Source: DASZCR01 sp964246705
GTDB lineage: Bacteria > Acidobacteriota > Blastocatellia > Pyrinomonadales > Pyrinomonadaceae
Assembly (NCBI GenBank): GCA_964246705.1
Contig: CAXTRQ010000004.1
Span: 1 to 64,000 of the forward strand
Direction: 5' to 3'
Length of the DNA stretch: 64,000 bases
Position 1 is the first letter of the stretch. Each line of letters opens with the position of its first letter. Position numbers and translations under genes: made by a program. Positions 24,451 to 33,024 of this stretch are shown here, piece by piece. The notes beneath the pieces are model-generated. The model had not been told where the DNA came from, did not search any database, and saw only the letters and a list, made by a program, of their open reading frames with translations.

Positions 24451-24844
24451 TCTTTTCCCTGTTGTTCTCGCGTGCGCCTTGAAGCGAGCGGCCTCCCTGA
24501 TCGCCTTCGCCGAGTTGTCCGCCGCTGCCGCCGCCGAGGGCGCGCTCGTCCGGGCTGTAGCCTGTGCGATTGTTGGTCGGCAGCACGCGCTCGACCTCGC
24601 CGTGCGGGCGCGGGATGACGTGGACGCTGATGAGTTCGCCGACCCGCCGCGCCGCCGCTGCTCCGGCATCGGTCGCCGCTTTGACTGCGCCGACATCACC
24701 GCGCACGAAAATCGTGACGTAACCTGCGCCAATATACTCTTTGCCTAAAAGTTGGACGTTGGCGGCTTTAACCATCGCGTCGGCAGCTTCGACCGCGCCG
24801 ACGAACCCCTTCGTCTCAACCATACCGAGTGCTTCGAGAGGCAT
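24443..24844 (-). CDS. BMC-H hexameric shell protein with glycine-rich tail
   Basis: 133 aa. BMC domain (1-90) starts MPLEALGMVETKGFVGAVEAAD, contains VKAANVQLLGKEYIGAGYVTIFVRGDVGAVKAATDAG and ends with LISVHVIPRPHGEVE. A tail of about 45 residues (GGGSGGQLGEGDQGG, then polar) is unusual for BMC-H and may face the lumen or cytoplasm. The start at 24844 has GAGGA 8 nt upstream. It is the first gene of the BMC cluster and shares the VIPRPH motif with the second BMC-H at the other end. Confidence 0.95.
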   Translation of the reverse strand: MPLEALGMVETKGFVGAVEAADAMVKAANVQLLGKEYIGAGYVTIFVRGDVGAVKAATDAGAAAARRVGELISVHVIPRPHGEVERVLPTNNRTGYSPDERALGGGSGGQLGEGDQGGRSLQGARENNREKTK

Positions 24845-24912
24845 CTTTGAAATCCTCGCTTTTCTAGTTGTAGAAGTTAAAAACGTGTCCGGCTTGTTTC
24901 CGAATTTCGTCA

Positions 24913-24941
24913 ACCGTAGCACCGTGCGCGGCAAAGTTCAA
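24913..24941 (-). promoter_or_regulatory. Weak candidate promoter for the BMC operon
   Basis: On the minus strand, TTGAAC and TACGGT are separated by 17 nt, about 70 nt upstream of the first BMC gene. The -10 box is poor. It is the only reasonably spaced pair I found in the divergent region. Confidence 0.28.
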
Positions 24942-24971
24942 GAGACGCGCAAAGTTTTGCCCTAGAGAAGT

Positions 24972-25001
24972 TTGACACGTCTTGCGGCGGCACATTATAT
25001 T
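24972..25001 (+). promoter_or_regulatory. Sigma-70 promoter for the RodZ-like gene
   Basis: Perfect TTGACA, 17-18 nt spacer, then TTATAT/TATATT. It lies about 145 nt upstream of the ATG at 25148. Confidence 0.6.
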
Positions 25002-25147
25002 GAATCAAAAGGCATGGACGACCTTGCCGAACGCAGGGTGCGCGCGGACTGCCGGACGGACGGGCAGCGCATTTGAAAGAGAAGTTAAATTTTGCAGACA
25101 AACGCCACGTGACTTCTAAAACCTCTGACCAGACTCTCGAAGGCGGT

Positions 25148-25939
25148 ATGCGAGCAGGAGGGGCGGACGGTTCTCTCGGTGAACAGTTGCGTCGCGCGCG
25201 AGAGGCGCGCAACGTCACCCTGCGCGAAATCTCCGAACAATCTCGCATCACGATGCGCCACCTCGAAGCCATCGAGACGGACGATTACAAGCACCTGCCG
25301 GGCGGCATCTTCAACAAGAGTTTCATCAAAGCTTACGCCAGACACATCCACTTTGACGAAAACCGTGCGCTCGAACTTTATGCGCGCACCATGCGCGAGC
25401 GCGGTGAATCCGAGGAAGAGGTCGCAACCTCTCCGCGCCGCTCGCAAATCTACACGGACGGAGACGCCGCGCGCCCGCCCTTCGTCACGGCGCTCTTGAG
25501 CATCATCATTATCGGTATCATCGTGCTCGTCGTCTATGCCGGTTATCACTGGTACAGGCGCACCGAAAACACGACGGCCAAGGCTCCCACGGCCACGGCG
25601 ACCGACACCAAACAGGGCAATCCTGCGCCCGCGCAACCGACCACGCCAGCGGCCAACGTTCCGGCTGGTTTCAGCATTCAGGTCAAAGCCAAAGGCGAAG
25701 ATGTGTGGCTGTCAACGAGCGTGGACGAGGAAAAACGCTCGGATATGACGTTGAAGTCGGAGGAGACGAAGCAGTTCGCGCCGCAGGCTCGTCTGGCGAT
25801 AAGATACTCGAAGACCAAAGCGGATAAGCTCGAAGTGAGCATCAACGGGCAGGTGGCGCAGGCACCTACGGCGACGCCGAAGGCGGGGATTGTCGAATGG
25901 ACAATCACGAAAGACAACTACAGGGAGTTTCTGCCATGA
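25148..25939 (+). CDS. RodZ-like helix-turn-helix membrane protein
   Basis: 263 aa. N-terminal Cro/CI-type helix-turn-helix (LGEQLRRAREARNVTLREISEQ, then ITMRHLEAIE), followed by the RodZ-typical LPGGIFNKSFIKAYARHI. One transmembrane helix (VTALLSIIIIGIIVLVVYAGY) precedes a T/P/A linker and a C-terminal DUF4115-like beta domain with VKAKGEDVWLSTSVD and the ending WTITKDNYREF. RodZ links MreB to the envelope in rods; here the role is inferred from architecture. The ATG at 25148 has GAAGGCGG upstream; a TTG at 25073 is in frame but less likely. A terminator follows. Confidence 0.85.
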   Translation: MRAGGADGSLGEQLRRAREARNVTLREISEQSRITMRHLEAIETDDYKHLPGGIFNKSFIKAYARHIHFDENRALELYARTMRERGESEEEVATSPRRSQIYTDGDAARPPFVTALLSIIIIGIIVLVVYAGYHWYRRTENTTAKAPTATATDTKQGNPAPAQPTTPAANVPAGFSIQVKAKGEDVWLSTSVDEEKRSDMTLKSEETKQFAPQARLAIRYSKTKADKLEVSINGQVAQAPTATPKAGIVEWTITKDNYREFLP

Positions 25940-26044
25940 GACATCAGGCGCACAGGCTCAAGCGACGGTGGCAGTACGCCGCGCTTTATGCGCCGACGCC
26001 CGAAGTTTGCGCCCGAATTAATTCAAGAGACTGCTGCACGACGC

Positions 26045-26070
26045 GCCCGCTGAACTTCGCGGGCTTTTTT
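26045..26070 (+). terminator. Rho-independent terminator after RodZ-like gene
   Basis: GCCCGC, 8-nt loop, GCGGGC, followed directly by six T. Confidence 0.85.
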
Positions 26071-26136
26071 ACATTCTGATTTCCGTTCGGGGCGGCCCGG
26101 CTCCACGAGGCTTTTTCAGTAAGGAGTATTTAAGCA

Positions 26137-27603
26137 ATGATTACCAACGATCTCGCCGAAGGCTTGACGTTCGACGATGTGCTCTTAATCCCCGCGCGTT
26201 CCGACGTGTTGCCCACCGAAACCGACACCTCGACGCAGTTCACGCGCGGCATCTCCCTGCGGATTCCGCTCTGCTCGGCGGCGATGGACACTGTCACCGA
26301 AGCCGCGCTCGCCATCGCCATCGCGCAGCAGGGCGGTATCGGCGTCATTCATAAAAATCTCCCTATCGAGCGGCAGGCCGAAGAAGTTGACAAGGTTAAG
26401 CGTTCCGAATCGGGCATGATTGTTGACCCGGTCACGATTCGCCCCGACCGCCCCGTTCGGGAGGCGCTCGTCGTGATGGAGCGCTACAAAATTAGCGGCG
26501 TCCCTGTCGTTGATGAAGACGGGCATCTGGTCGGCATTATCACGAACCGCGATTTGCGTTTCGAGACGCGCTTCGAGATTCCTGTCTCCCAAGTGATGAC
26601 GCCGCAACCGCTCGTCACCGTCCCCGTCGGGACGACGCTCGAAGAGGCAAAGGGCGTACTGCAAAAGCACCGCATCGAAAAGCTGCTCGTCGTTGACGGC
26701 GATAAACATTTGAAGGGACTCATCACGGTCAAAGACATTCAGAAGGCGATTAAATATCCGGCGGCGGCAAAAGATGATTTGGGAAGACTGCGCGTCGCCG
26801 CTGCCATCGGGGCGACCGGAGATTTCAGAGAGCGCGCTGACGAACTGGTGCGCGTGCGCGTTGATTGTCTCGTCATAGACACGGCGCACGGACATTCGAC
26901 GCGGGTCATCGAAGCCGTCCGCGAAATCAAGCGCCGTCACCCGGAAACACAAATTATTGCCGGTAATGTCGCGACCGGAGATGCGACGCGCGAACTGATC
27001 GCAGCGGGCGTGGACGGCGTCAAGTGCGGTATCGGGCCGGGCAGTATCTGCACGACGCGCGTCGTCACGGGCGCGGGCGTTCCACAGATTACGGCGATAA
27101 CAAATTGCGTGCAGGCGGCGCGCGGCAGCGGCGTGCCTCTGATTGCCGACGGCGGCGTGAAATTTTCGGGCGACGTGGCGAAGGCGATTGCGGCGGGCGC
27201 AGACGTAGTGATGATCGGCTCGCTCTTTGCCGGGACGGAAGAATCGCCCGGCGAGTTGATTCTGTTTCAGGGTCGCTCGTTCAAAGCCTATCGCGGTATG
27301 GGTTCCATCGGCGCGATGCGCGAAGGCTCGAAAGATCGCTACGCACAGGAAGCGACCGAGATGGAATCCAAGCTCGTCCCCGAAGGCATCGAGGGACGTG
27401 TTCCCTACAAAGGCACGCTCGCCGATATGGTTACTCAACTGGTCGGCGGGCTGCGCGCCGGAATGGGCTACACGGGCTGCCGCACCATCCGCGAATTCCA
27501 AGAACAGACGCGCTTCACACGCATCAGCGCCGCCGGTCTCAAAGAATCGCACGTCCACGATGTCATCATCACGAAGGAAGCGCCGAACTATCGTCTGGAG
27601 TAA
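26137..27603 (+). CDS. guaB: Inosine-5'-monophosphate dehydrogenase
   Basis: 488 aa, full length. It oxidises IMP to XMP with NAD, the first committed step to GMP. The N-terminal barrel begins GLTFDDVLLIPARSDVLP. Two CBS domains follow (about 95-210, HRIEKLLVVDGDKHLKGLITVKDI). The catalytic loop is KCGIGPGSICTTRVVTGAG with the active-site Cys; then IADGGVKFSGDVAKAIAAGA, MIGSLFAGTEESPGE and the flap region with YRGMGSIGAM. AAGGAGT stands about 10 nt before the ATG. The gene has its own terminator and no operon partner. Confidence 0.98.
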   Translation: MITNDLAEGLTFDDVLLIPARSDVLPTETDTSTQFTRGISLRIPLCSAAMDTVTEAALAIAIAQQGGIGVIHKNLPIERQAEEVDKVKRSESGMIVDPVTIRPDRPVREALVVMERYKISGVPVVDEDGHLVGIITNRDLRFETRFEIPVSQVMTPQPLVTVPVGTTLEEAKGVLQKHRIEKLLVVDGDKHLKGLITVKDIQKAIKYPAAAKDDLGRLRVAAAIGATGDFRERADELVRVRVDCLVIDTAHGHSTRVIEAVREIKRRHPETQIIAGNVATGDATRELIAAGVDGVKCGIGPGSICTTRVVTGAGVPQITAITNCVQAARGSGVPLIADGGVKFSGDVAKAIAAGADVVMIGSLFAGTEESPGELILFQGRSFKAYRGMGSIGAMREGSKDRYAQEATEMESKLVPEGIEGRVPYKGTLADMVTQLVGGLRAGMGYTGCRTIREFQEQTRFTRISAAGLKESHVHDVIITKEAPNYRLE

Positions 27604-27638
27604 GCCCCATCTTTGAAATTCAGGAGCACATATGAAAG

Positions 27639-27670
27639 GGTTCAGCCTCTCGCGGGGCTGAATCCTTTTC
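27639..27670 (+). terminator. Terminator after guaB
   Basis: GGTTCAGCC and GGCTGAATCC form a stem around CTCTCGCGGG, followed by CTTTTCTC. The U tract is interrupted but acceptable. Confidence 0.65.
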
Positions 27671-27834
27671 TCGTTCCGCACGAGACCGACTGCAAAGTTC
27701 CTCCGACAATCGTCGGGCGGAAGATGCGTGCGCGGCTTTCGATAAGATAGGCGGCAGAGAGCAAGGGACATCCGGAGCGCGTTGCAAAGGCGCAAAGCAG
27801 GAGCGCGGCATCCGGCTTGCAGAGGATGGCTGCG

Positions 27835-28755
27835 ATGCTGACCATGACTGAGGTACGCACAGCCCTTCTGATTTCTAATCCGCGCGCGGGACGCGGCGGC
27901 ACGCGGCGCGCGGCGGAGGTCGCACGCTTTTGCGAGATTCTCAGAGCGCGCGGCGTTGCCGTCGAGGTCGCCAACACTGCGGGGCCGCGCGATGCGGAGC
28001 GTCTAGCGTCAGAGGCTTCGCGCGACGGCGCACGAGAAATCATCGTGTCGGGCGGTGACGGGACAATCAACGAAGCGCTTCAGGGCTTGACCGGCACGGG
28101 CGCGCGGCTCGCTATCTGGCCTGCGGGCACGGCGAATGTACTGGCTCGCCACCTTCGCCTGCCTTTCGAGGCGGAGCGCGCGGCGGAAGCGTTCGTGCGT
28201 GGACGGACGCAGCGCATCTCTCTGGGCTGCGCTTTGAACGAGACGACAGGAGAGAGGCGATACTTTTTTTTGATGGCCGGAGTCGGGCTTGATGCGTCGG
28301 TCGTGCGGCATGTCCGTGCGGGACTGAAGCGACGCGTGGGCGAAGCGGCCTACTGGTATTCGGGACTCGGTCATCTCGCGCACTGGCAGCCGCACGCCTT
28401 CCAAGTCGAAGTGGGAGGCGAAAGTTTTCCGGCAACCTACGCCGCTATCGGCAAAGCACCTTGGTACGGCGGCGGGCTTGCCATCACACCGCGCGCGCGC
28501 CTCGACGCGAAGGAGTTCGAGGTCTGTCTCATCAACTCGCACAGCCGCCTGCGCTATCTCTACCTGCTGACCCACGCTATGCGCGGCTCTTGGACAAGCG
28601 ACAGACGCGACGTGCGCTTTCTACGCACGCGCAGTCTGAGAGTCAAAGGCGAGGCGGAAGTGCAGGCCGACGGCGAGTTGATCGGGCGGCTGCCGATGAC
28701 TTTCGAGGTGATTCCCGAAGGGATTGAAATTGTCGTGCCTGAGAGTGCGGCTTAA
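27835..28755 (+). CDS. YegS/BmrU-type diacylglycerol/lipid kinase
   Basis: About 306 aa lipid kinase of the DAGK-catalytic family. ISNPRAGRGGTRRAAEV forms the N-terminal nucleotide-binding part, and SGGDGTINEALQGLTG carries the GGDGT signature. WPAGTANVLARHLRLP and FLMAGVGLDASVVRHV follow. The C-terminal beta sandwich ends with VQADGELIGRLPMTFEVIP. It phosphorylates a lipid alcohol using ATP; the exact substrate is not determinable. Several in-frame starts exist; I favour the ATG at 27835, 9 nt after AGAGG, over 27826 and 27844. Its 3' end overlaps by 4 bp the convergent small gene. Confidence 0.9.
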   Translation: MLTMTEVRTALLISNPRAGRGGTRRAAEVARFCEILRARGVAVEVANTAGPRDAERLASEASRDGAREIIVSGGDGTINEALQGLTGTGARLAIWPAGTANVLARHLRLPFEAERAAEAFVRGRTQRISLGCALNETTGERRYFFLMAGVGLDASVVRHVRAGLKRRVGEAAYWYSGLGHLAHWQPHAFQVEVGGESFPATYAAIGKAPWYGGGLAITPRARLDAKEFEVCLINSHSRLRYLYLLTHAMRGSWTSDRRDVRFLRTRSLRVKGEAEVQADGELIGRLPMTFEVIPEGIEIVVPESAA

Positions 28756-29003
28756 CCGCCGTCTTTCCTCTCCTGCATCCACAGCATCGCGGCGGCGAAG
28801 GCGACGGCCAGCGCAATCAGCATGAGAAAGCCGCCCGCGAGCATCCACCCGTCGCCGGGGTCTGCGGCGAACTGTTGCGTAAGCAAGTTCTCCGCGCCGG
28901 GCTTTTTAGCTTCCGCCAGACGGAACCCGAAGTAAGAAGCGGAGAGCGCGAGCAGCGTCAGCGCCAAGGATGCGCCGAAAAGTTTTCTGATGGTTCCACT
29001 CAT
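28752..29003 (-). CDS. Small two-helix membrane protein
   Basis: 83 aa, not recognised. Two hydrophobic helices (LFGASLALTLLALSASYFGF and GWMLAGGFLMLIALAVAFAAAML) enclose a polar loop. Convergent with the lipid kinase gene, sharing 4 bp at the stops. AGGTTTGAAAGATG precedes the start. The role is unknown. Confidence 0.6.
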   Translation of the reverse strand: MSGTIRKLFGASLALTLLALSASYFGFRLAEAKKPGAENLLTQQFAADPGDGWMLAGGFLMLIALAVAFAAAMLWMQERKDGG

Positions 29004-29107
29004 CTTTCAAACCTCGCTCCGTGTGCCAGACGGTTCTTAGCTTAGACACCGACAGAGGTTTTAAGTTCCGACGAAAACTGTAGACGAACGACGCCCGCCT
29101 CACGCCC

Positions 29108-29164
29108 CTTCTTCTTTGCGCCTTTGCGTGAAAATCAGTTACCCCAAACGGCGCAAATAAGAAG
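29108..29164. repeat. Octad-unit inverted repeat
   Basis: CTTCTTCTTTGCGCC (29108-29122) pairs with GGCGCAAATAAGAAG (29150-29164), 14 of 15 positions. It contains the TTTGCGCC/TTTGCGTG units also used in the larger palindrome at 31305-31387. Confidence 0.65.
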
Positions 29165-29203
29165 GCGAGTTGATTTATACGCTTGTACTCCGGGAGTGCG
29201 AGA

Positions 29204-31135
29204 CTACTTTGCGCCGCTGAGCCACGCGGCGCGCAGGCGGTTGGCTTCCGGCGTGGCGTTTGGGATTTTTTCGATGCGGTAGTCGTAGCGGTCGGGCGCG
29301 TCGAGCATGAGGTTGGTCGAGACGGTCTGGTGCGCGCGCCGGACGGTGACGGGCACACGGTTGCCCTGCTTGAAGATGTTGAGCGCGCTGCGCCACGAGG
29401 CGGTTGTGACGTAAGCCTTACCGATTTGAACGAGCACGTCGCCCTGCTTGAGTCCCGCGCGCTCGGCGGCGGAGCCGTTACGGATGCTCGTAATCTTCAC
29501 GTTCTGCGTATCGTGCGCGTCAATCGTGATGCCCGCCGTGAAAGGCTCGCGCTCCGGCGCACGCACGAATTGTAGCCCGACCGCCGCCAACGCCTCTTCA
29601 TACGGCGGCGGCTCTACGCCGCCGACCGAACGCGTGAAGAAATCGTGCAAATCCGCCCCGGCCACTTCCGTCGCCGTCCGCTCAAACTCTTCACCTGTGA
29701 ACCCGCGCCCTTTGAGATAGTAAGTGGCCTTCGCGCTCTTCACGTAAAAGTCCTCGTACATCCGTCGCATCACGTCGTCGAGCGAGGCGCGTCCGTTCGA
29801 GCGTGCGCGAATCAACAGATCGAGGACGAGTCCGAGCGTCTCGCCTTTCGGGTAATAGCTGACGCTCGTATTGCCGAGGTTCGTGCGCTGCTCGCTCGAC
29901 CCGCGATCAAGGAACGGCGCGAGAAGCGAGGCTTCTTCGGCGCTCATCAAGCGGCTTCCCTGAGAATTTTCGATGCCGCCGATAGCCTTACTATACGAAT
30001 CGAAAAGCTGTTCGTCCGTCCAGATTCCGGCTCGCTTGAGCATCATCTTGCCGTAGTAGTTCGTCAGCCCTTCGGCAATCCAGAGGCTGCGGGTCACGAC
30101 AGGCCGCGTGAAATCCCAAGGCCCAAGCTCGGCTGGGCGCAGGCGCTTGACGTTCCACACATGAAAGAACTCGTGCGCCGCCGTCTCCAACGCGCCATCG
30201 TAATTGTCTTCGTCGGCGAGGATGCCCGTCTCGATAATCTGCGTTGAGGTCAGGTGTTCCATGCCGTCGCCGCGCGTGGCCGTCGGGTCGAAGTGAATGA
30301 GGAACGTATAGCTTTCCAGATCGGGCGCGCCCCACATGGCCGTCTCCGCGCGGACAACCTTTTCAAGGTTGCGCGCGAGCGCGGCGCGTCTGCCGCCGTC
30401 GTCGCCGAAGGCGTGAACGACGACGCGATACGTCTTCCCTTCAACTTGAAATTCCTGCATCGTCCAGTCAGGCGCAATCTCGGTCGGCGTATCAATGAGC
30501 GTGTCATAGTTCGGAAATTCCCATGTGCGCTGATCCTCTCGCGTCGAGTAGCCGTTGACGGTGCGCCAGCCAGCGGGCGCGTCTATCTCAAGGCGAACGG
30601 CGTCCTGCTTGTGGCCGACGACGTACATGAAGACCGAGCCGCCGTTAAAGTTGGCATGCCGCGTATCGAGTTGCGAGAATGTGCCGGAGAGGTCATCGGC
30701 AAAGACTTTATAAGTGAGGGAGACGCGTTGCTCGCCCCGCGAATTAACGCGCCATGTCTGCGTGTCCAGACGCGTGACCGGAAACTCTCTCCGGTCGCAC
30801 CTTGCCTGCGGAGGACAGAAACTCACTGCTTTCACTTCCTGCACGTTCTTCGCAAAATCGAAGATGGCGTAGCGACCCGGCGACCAGCGCGGCATCTGCA
30901 CCTCGACGTTATCCGTAGCCCCTAAACCTTCCACCTCCATCCCCACTTCAAACAGGTGCGACTCGGGATGCGGCATCGCCAGCCGGTACGAGATGCGGAG
31001 GGCAGGCGCACCGGGCGATAATCCTTCCTGCGGCGCAGCAGCGCACAGGGGCGCGAGCACAAGCAGCGCGCACAGCGCGGCACAAGAATAAAAAGTTAAC
31101 AATCTTACAAGCGAGAGACGGGAAGGTGCGATCAT
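29204..31135 (-). CDS. M61-family metallopeptidase with PDZ domain (exported)
   Basis: 643 aa. Signal peptide (about 1-34, LLTFYSCAALCALLVLAPLCAAA). An N-terminal beta domain begins LRISYRLAMPHPESHLFEVGME and includes MPRWSPGRYAIFDFAKNVQE. The catalytic domain holds the zinc motif HEFFH at 321-325 in ETAAHEFFHVWNVKRLRP, with the downstream Glu in LWIAEGLTNYYG. A C-terminal PDZ domain has GLKQGDVLVQIGKAYV. This matches glycyl aminopeptidase-like M61 enzymes acting in the periplasm. The start at 31135 fits the signal peptide; the longer in-frame reading adds 51 residues without secretion logic. Confidence 0.94.
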   Translation of the reverse strand: MIAPSRLSLVRLLTFYSCAALCALLVLAPLCAAAPQEGLSPGAPALRISYRLAMPHPESHLFEVGMEVEGLGATDNVEVQMPRWSPGRYAIFDFAKNVQEVKAVSFCPPQARCDRREFPVTRLDTQTWRVNSRGEQRVSLTYKVFADDLSGTFSQLDTRHANFNGGSVFMYVVGHKQDAVRLEIDAPAGWRTVNGYSTREDQRTWEFPNYDTLIDTPTEIAPDWTMQEFQVEGKTYRVVVHAFGDDGGRRAALARNLEKVVRAETAMWGAPDLESYTFLIHFDPTATRGDGMEHLTSTQIIETGILADEDNYDGALETAAHEFFHVWNVKRLRPAELGPWDFTRPVVTRSLWIAEGLTNYYGKMMLKRAGIWTDEQLFDSYSKAIGGIENSQGSRLMSAEEASLLAPFLDRGSSEQRTNLGNTSVSYYPKGETLGLVLDLLIRARSNGRASLDDVMRRMYEDFYVKSAKATYYLKGRGFTGEEFERTATEVAGADLHDFFTRSVGGVEPPPYEEALAAVGLQFVRAPEREPFTAGITIDAHDTQNVKITSIRNGSAAERAGLKQGDVLVQIGKAYVTTASWRSALNIFKQGNRVPVTVRRAHQTVSTNLMLDAPDRYDYRIEKIPNATPEANRLRAAWLSGAK

Positions 31136-31304
31136 CAAAGAGGCTCCGAACGTTGACGAGATGAATTTAAAGACGGGTCGAATTTGAACGGACGCGCGAT
31201 TATCCGCGCACAGCCGCGCGCCTGTCAAAACCTTTCCGCCTTGACGCTCCGCACGCGCCTCCGTTAGTTTCTCAAAAGACGCGCTCACGGCTCCGCGTTC
31301 TTAA

Positions 31305-31387
31305 TCTTTGCGCCTCCTGCGTCTTTGCGTGAACTCTTCCGCTCTCGAAAAAGAAAGTTTCGCGCAAAGACGCAGGAGGCGCAAAGA
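31305..31387. repeat. Perfect 25-bp inverted repeat of octad units
   Basis: 31305-31329 and 31363-31387 are exact reverse complements, with a 33-nt loop. The arms are made of 8-mers (TTTGCGCC, TCCTGCGT, CTTTGCGT). It sits between divergent genes (M61 peptidase and AlaX-like). GACTGCTGTTTCAAAC follows within 15 nt, reminiscent of the apex core of the heptad palindromes. The remaining roughly 300 bp of this spacer hold nothing else recognisable. Confidence 0.85.
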
Positions 31388-31434
31388 AGAATAAAAGGAC
31401 TGCTGTTTCAAACGACCAGCTTTTTAATTTGCTT

Positions 31435-32646
31435 ATGACCGAACGGCTCTATTACAACGATTCACATCTCACGGAATTTGATGCGCGCGTCATCTCTGTC
31501 TCACGCACCGAGGACGGACGTGCGGGCGTCAAACTCGACCGCACGGCCTTTTACCCCACGGGCGGCGGGCAACCGACTGATACCGGCACGATTGCGGAGG
31601 CGCGCGTCGTCGAGTGTCTCGACGAAGAGGAGCGAGGCGTGATCCACGTCGTCGAGGGAAACTTGCCGGAGGTCGGCGCGAGCGTGCGCGGGCGCGTGGA
31701 TTGGCCGCGCCGTCTCGACCACATTCAGCAGCACACTGGACAACACATTCTCTCGCAAGCGTTCATCGAACTCTTTCAGGCCGAGACGCGCGGCTTTCGC
31801 ATGTCCGAGCAGTCTTCGGAAATTGACGTGGCGCTGAACGACCCGTCGGACGCGACGATTGAACGAGCAGTCGAGCGCGCCAACGAGATCGTCTGGCAGG
31901 ATCGCCCTGCGCGCATTCATCAAGTCACGCCGGAAGAGGCCGCGCGGATGCCTCTACGTAAAGACTCGGCGCGCGAGGGACACCTGCGCATTATCGAAAT
32001 CGAGGGCTTCGACATGAGTCCGTGCGGCGGCACACATGCCACACGAACGGGCGAGGTCGGCATCATCGCGGTGCGCTCTTGGGAGCGTGCCAAGGGTTTG
32101 ACGCGCCTCGAATTTGTCGCGGGTAATCGCGCTCTCGCCGATTACAAAAGAGCTAACGGGACGGCGCGTGCCGTCGCCTCGCTCTTCAGCGTCGGGCGCG
32201 ACGAGACGCCCACCTCGGTCGCACGCCTGTTGGAAGAGAATAAGCAGTTGTTGCGCCGCGTGCGTGCGCTCGAAGAGTTAGAGGCGCGCGTCGAGGCGCA
32301 AGAGTTATTGTCACAGGAGGCCATCTGCCGCCAAAGCGACGGCCAAAAAATCATCGCGCGCGTCTTCGACAATCGAGACGCCGAATCGCTCAAGAGATTG
32401 GCGCAGGCCATCATTGCTCATCCACATGCCATCGCGCTGCTCGGCGCGCGCGACGGCGAAAGCACGCGCCTCGTTTTCGCGCGCTCGGCTGAAGCCGGCG
32501 GCGACATGAACGCTCTGATGCGTGAAGCCTGCACGGAACTGGAAGGGCGCGGTGGCGGTCGCCCCGGTATGGCGCAGGGCGGCGGTCGTCACGTCGAGCG
32601 ACTCGCCGACATCATCGCCTCCCTCGCCCAACGCATCGCAAGTTAA
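31435..32646 (+). CDS. AlaX-type alanyl-tRNA editing protein with DHHA1 domain
   Basis: 403 aa free-standing editing factor that hydrolyses misacylated tRNA-Ala (Ser- or Gly-tRNA-Ala). The N-terminal beta-barrel matches AlaRS (FYPTGGGQPTDTGTI). The editing domain has zinc ligands HTGQH (IQQHTGQHILSQAF) and CGGTH (SPCGGTHATRTGEVG). A long helical segment (about 240-295) and a DHHA1 domain with a glycine-rich RGGGRPGMAQGGG near the end follow, so it is the long AlaX-L class. The ATG at 31435 is favoured over an upstream TTG. The next gene downstream is a tRNA-Ala. Confidence 0.93.
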   Translation: MTERLYYNDSHLTEFDARVISVSRTEDGRAGVKLDRTAFYPTGGGQPTDTGTIAEARVVECLDEEERGVIHVVEGNLPEVGASVRGRVDWPRRLDHIQQHTGQHILSQAFIELFQAETRGFRMSEQSSEIDVALNDPSDATIERAVERANEIVWQDRPARIHQVTPEEAARMPLRKDSAREGHLRIIEIEGFDMSPCGGTHATRTGEVGIIAVRSWERAKGLTRLEFVAGNRALADYKRANGTARAVASLFSVGRDETPTSVARLLEENKQLLRRVRALEELEARVEAQELLSQEAICRQSDGQKIIARVFDNRDAESLKRLAQAIIAHPHAIALLGARDGESTRLVFARSAEAGGDMNALMREACTELEGRGGGRPGMAQGGGRHVERLADIIASLAQRIAS

Positions 32647-32754
32647 AAGCCAGACGACGTGGCAGCAAGCCCCTCGTTTACGACGCGCGTGCAGCCGGGC
32701 ACACGGTTCACAGCGCATCTTCCGGACGCATCCACCTCCGCTTCCACTGCGCGC

Positions 32755-32783
32755 TTGACAGGTCGCCGCGCCCCTCATATCAT
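32755..32783 (+). promoter_or_regulatory. Strong sigma-70 promoter for tRNA-Ala
   Basis: Consensus TTGACA, 17-nt spacer, TATCAT, ending 16 nt before the tRNA 5' end. Confidence 0.85.
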
Positions 32784-32799
32784 CAAACTCGAAACGCGT

Positions 32800-32876
<77 letters not shown>

Positions 32877-32892
32877 AAAGATTTCGAGGCTT

Positions 32893-32924
32893 ACGGCGGG
32901 ACTGCTCCCGCCGTTTTCGTTTTC
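32893..32924 (+). terminator. Rho-independent terminator after tRNA-Ala
   Basis: ACGGCGGGA and TCCCGCCGT form a perfect 9-bp stem with a 4-nt loop, followed by TTTCGTTTTC. Confidence 0.88.
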
Positions 32925-33024
32925 AATCGTTGGTTGAGAAAGTGTTGTAATTATCGTACACATTTGGATGAACGCAGCAAACATCAGCGCTCAATTTAAG
33001 AGAAGGCGTTAGATTTATAGGCAA

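Noticed and set aside
26185..27795. 536-codon ORF on the minus strand
   Set aside because: Antisense to guaB; Arg/Asp-rich shadow with no domain, caused by GC-rich codon structure.
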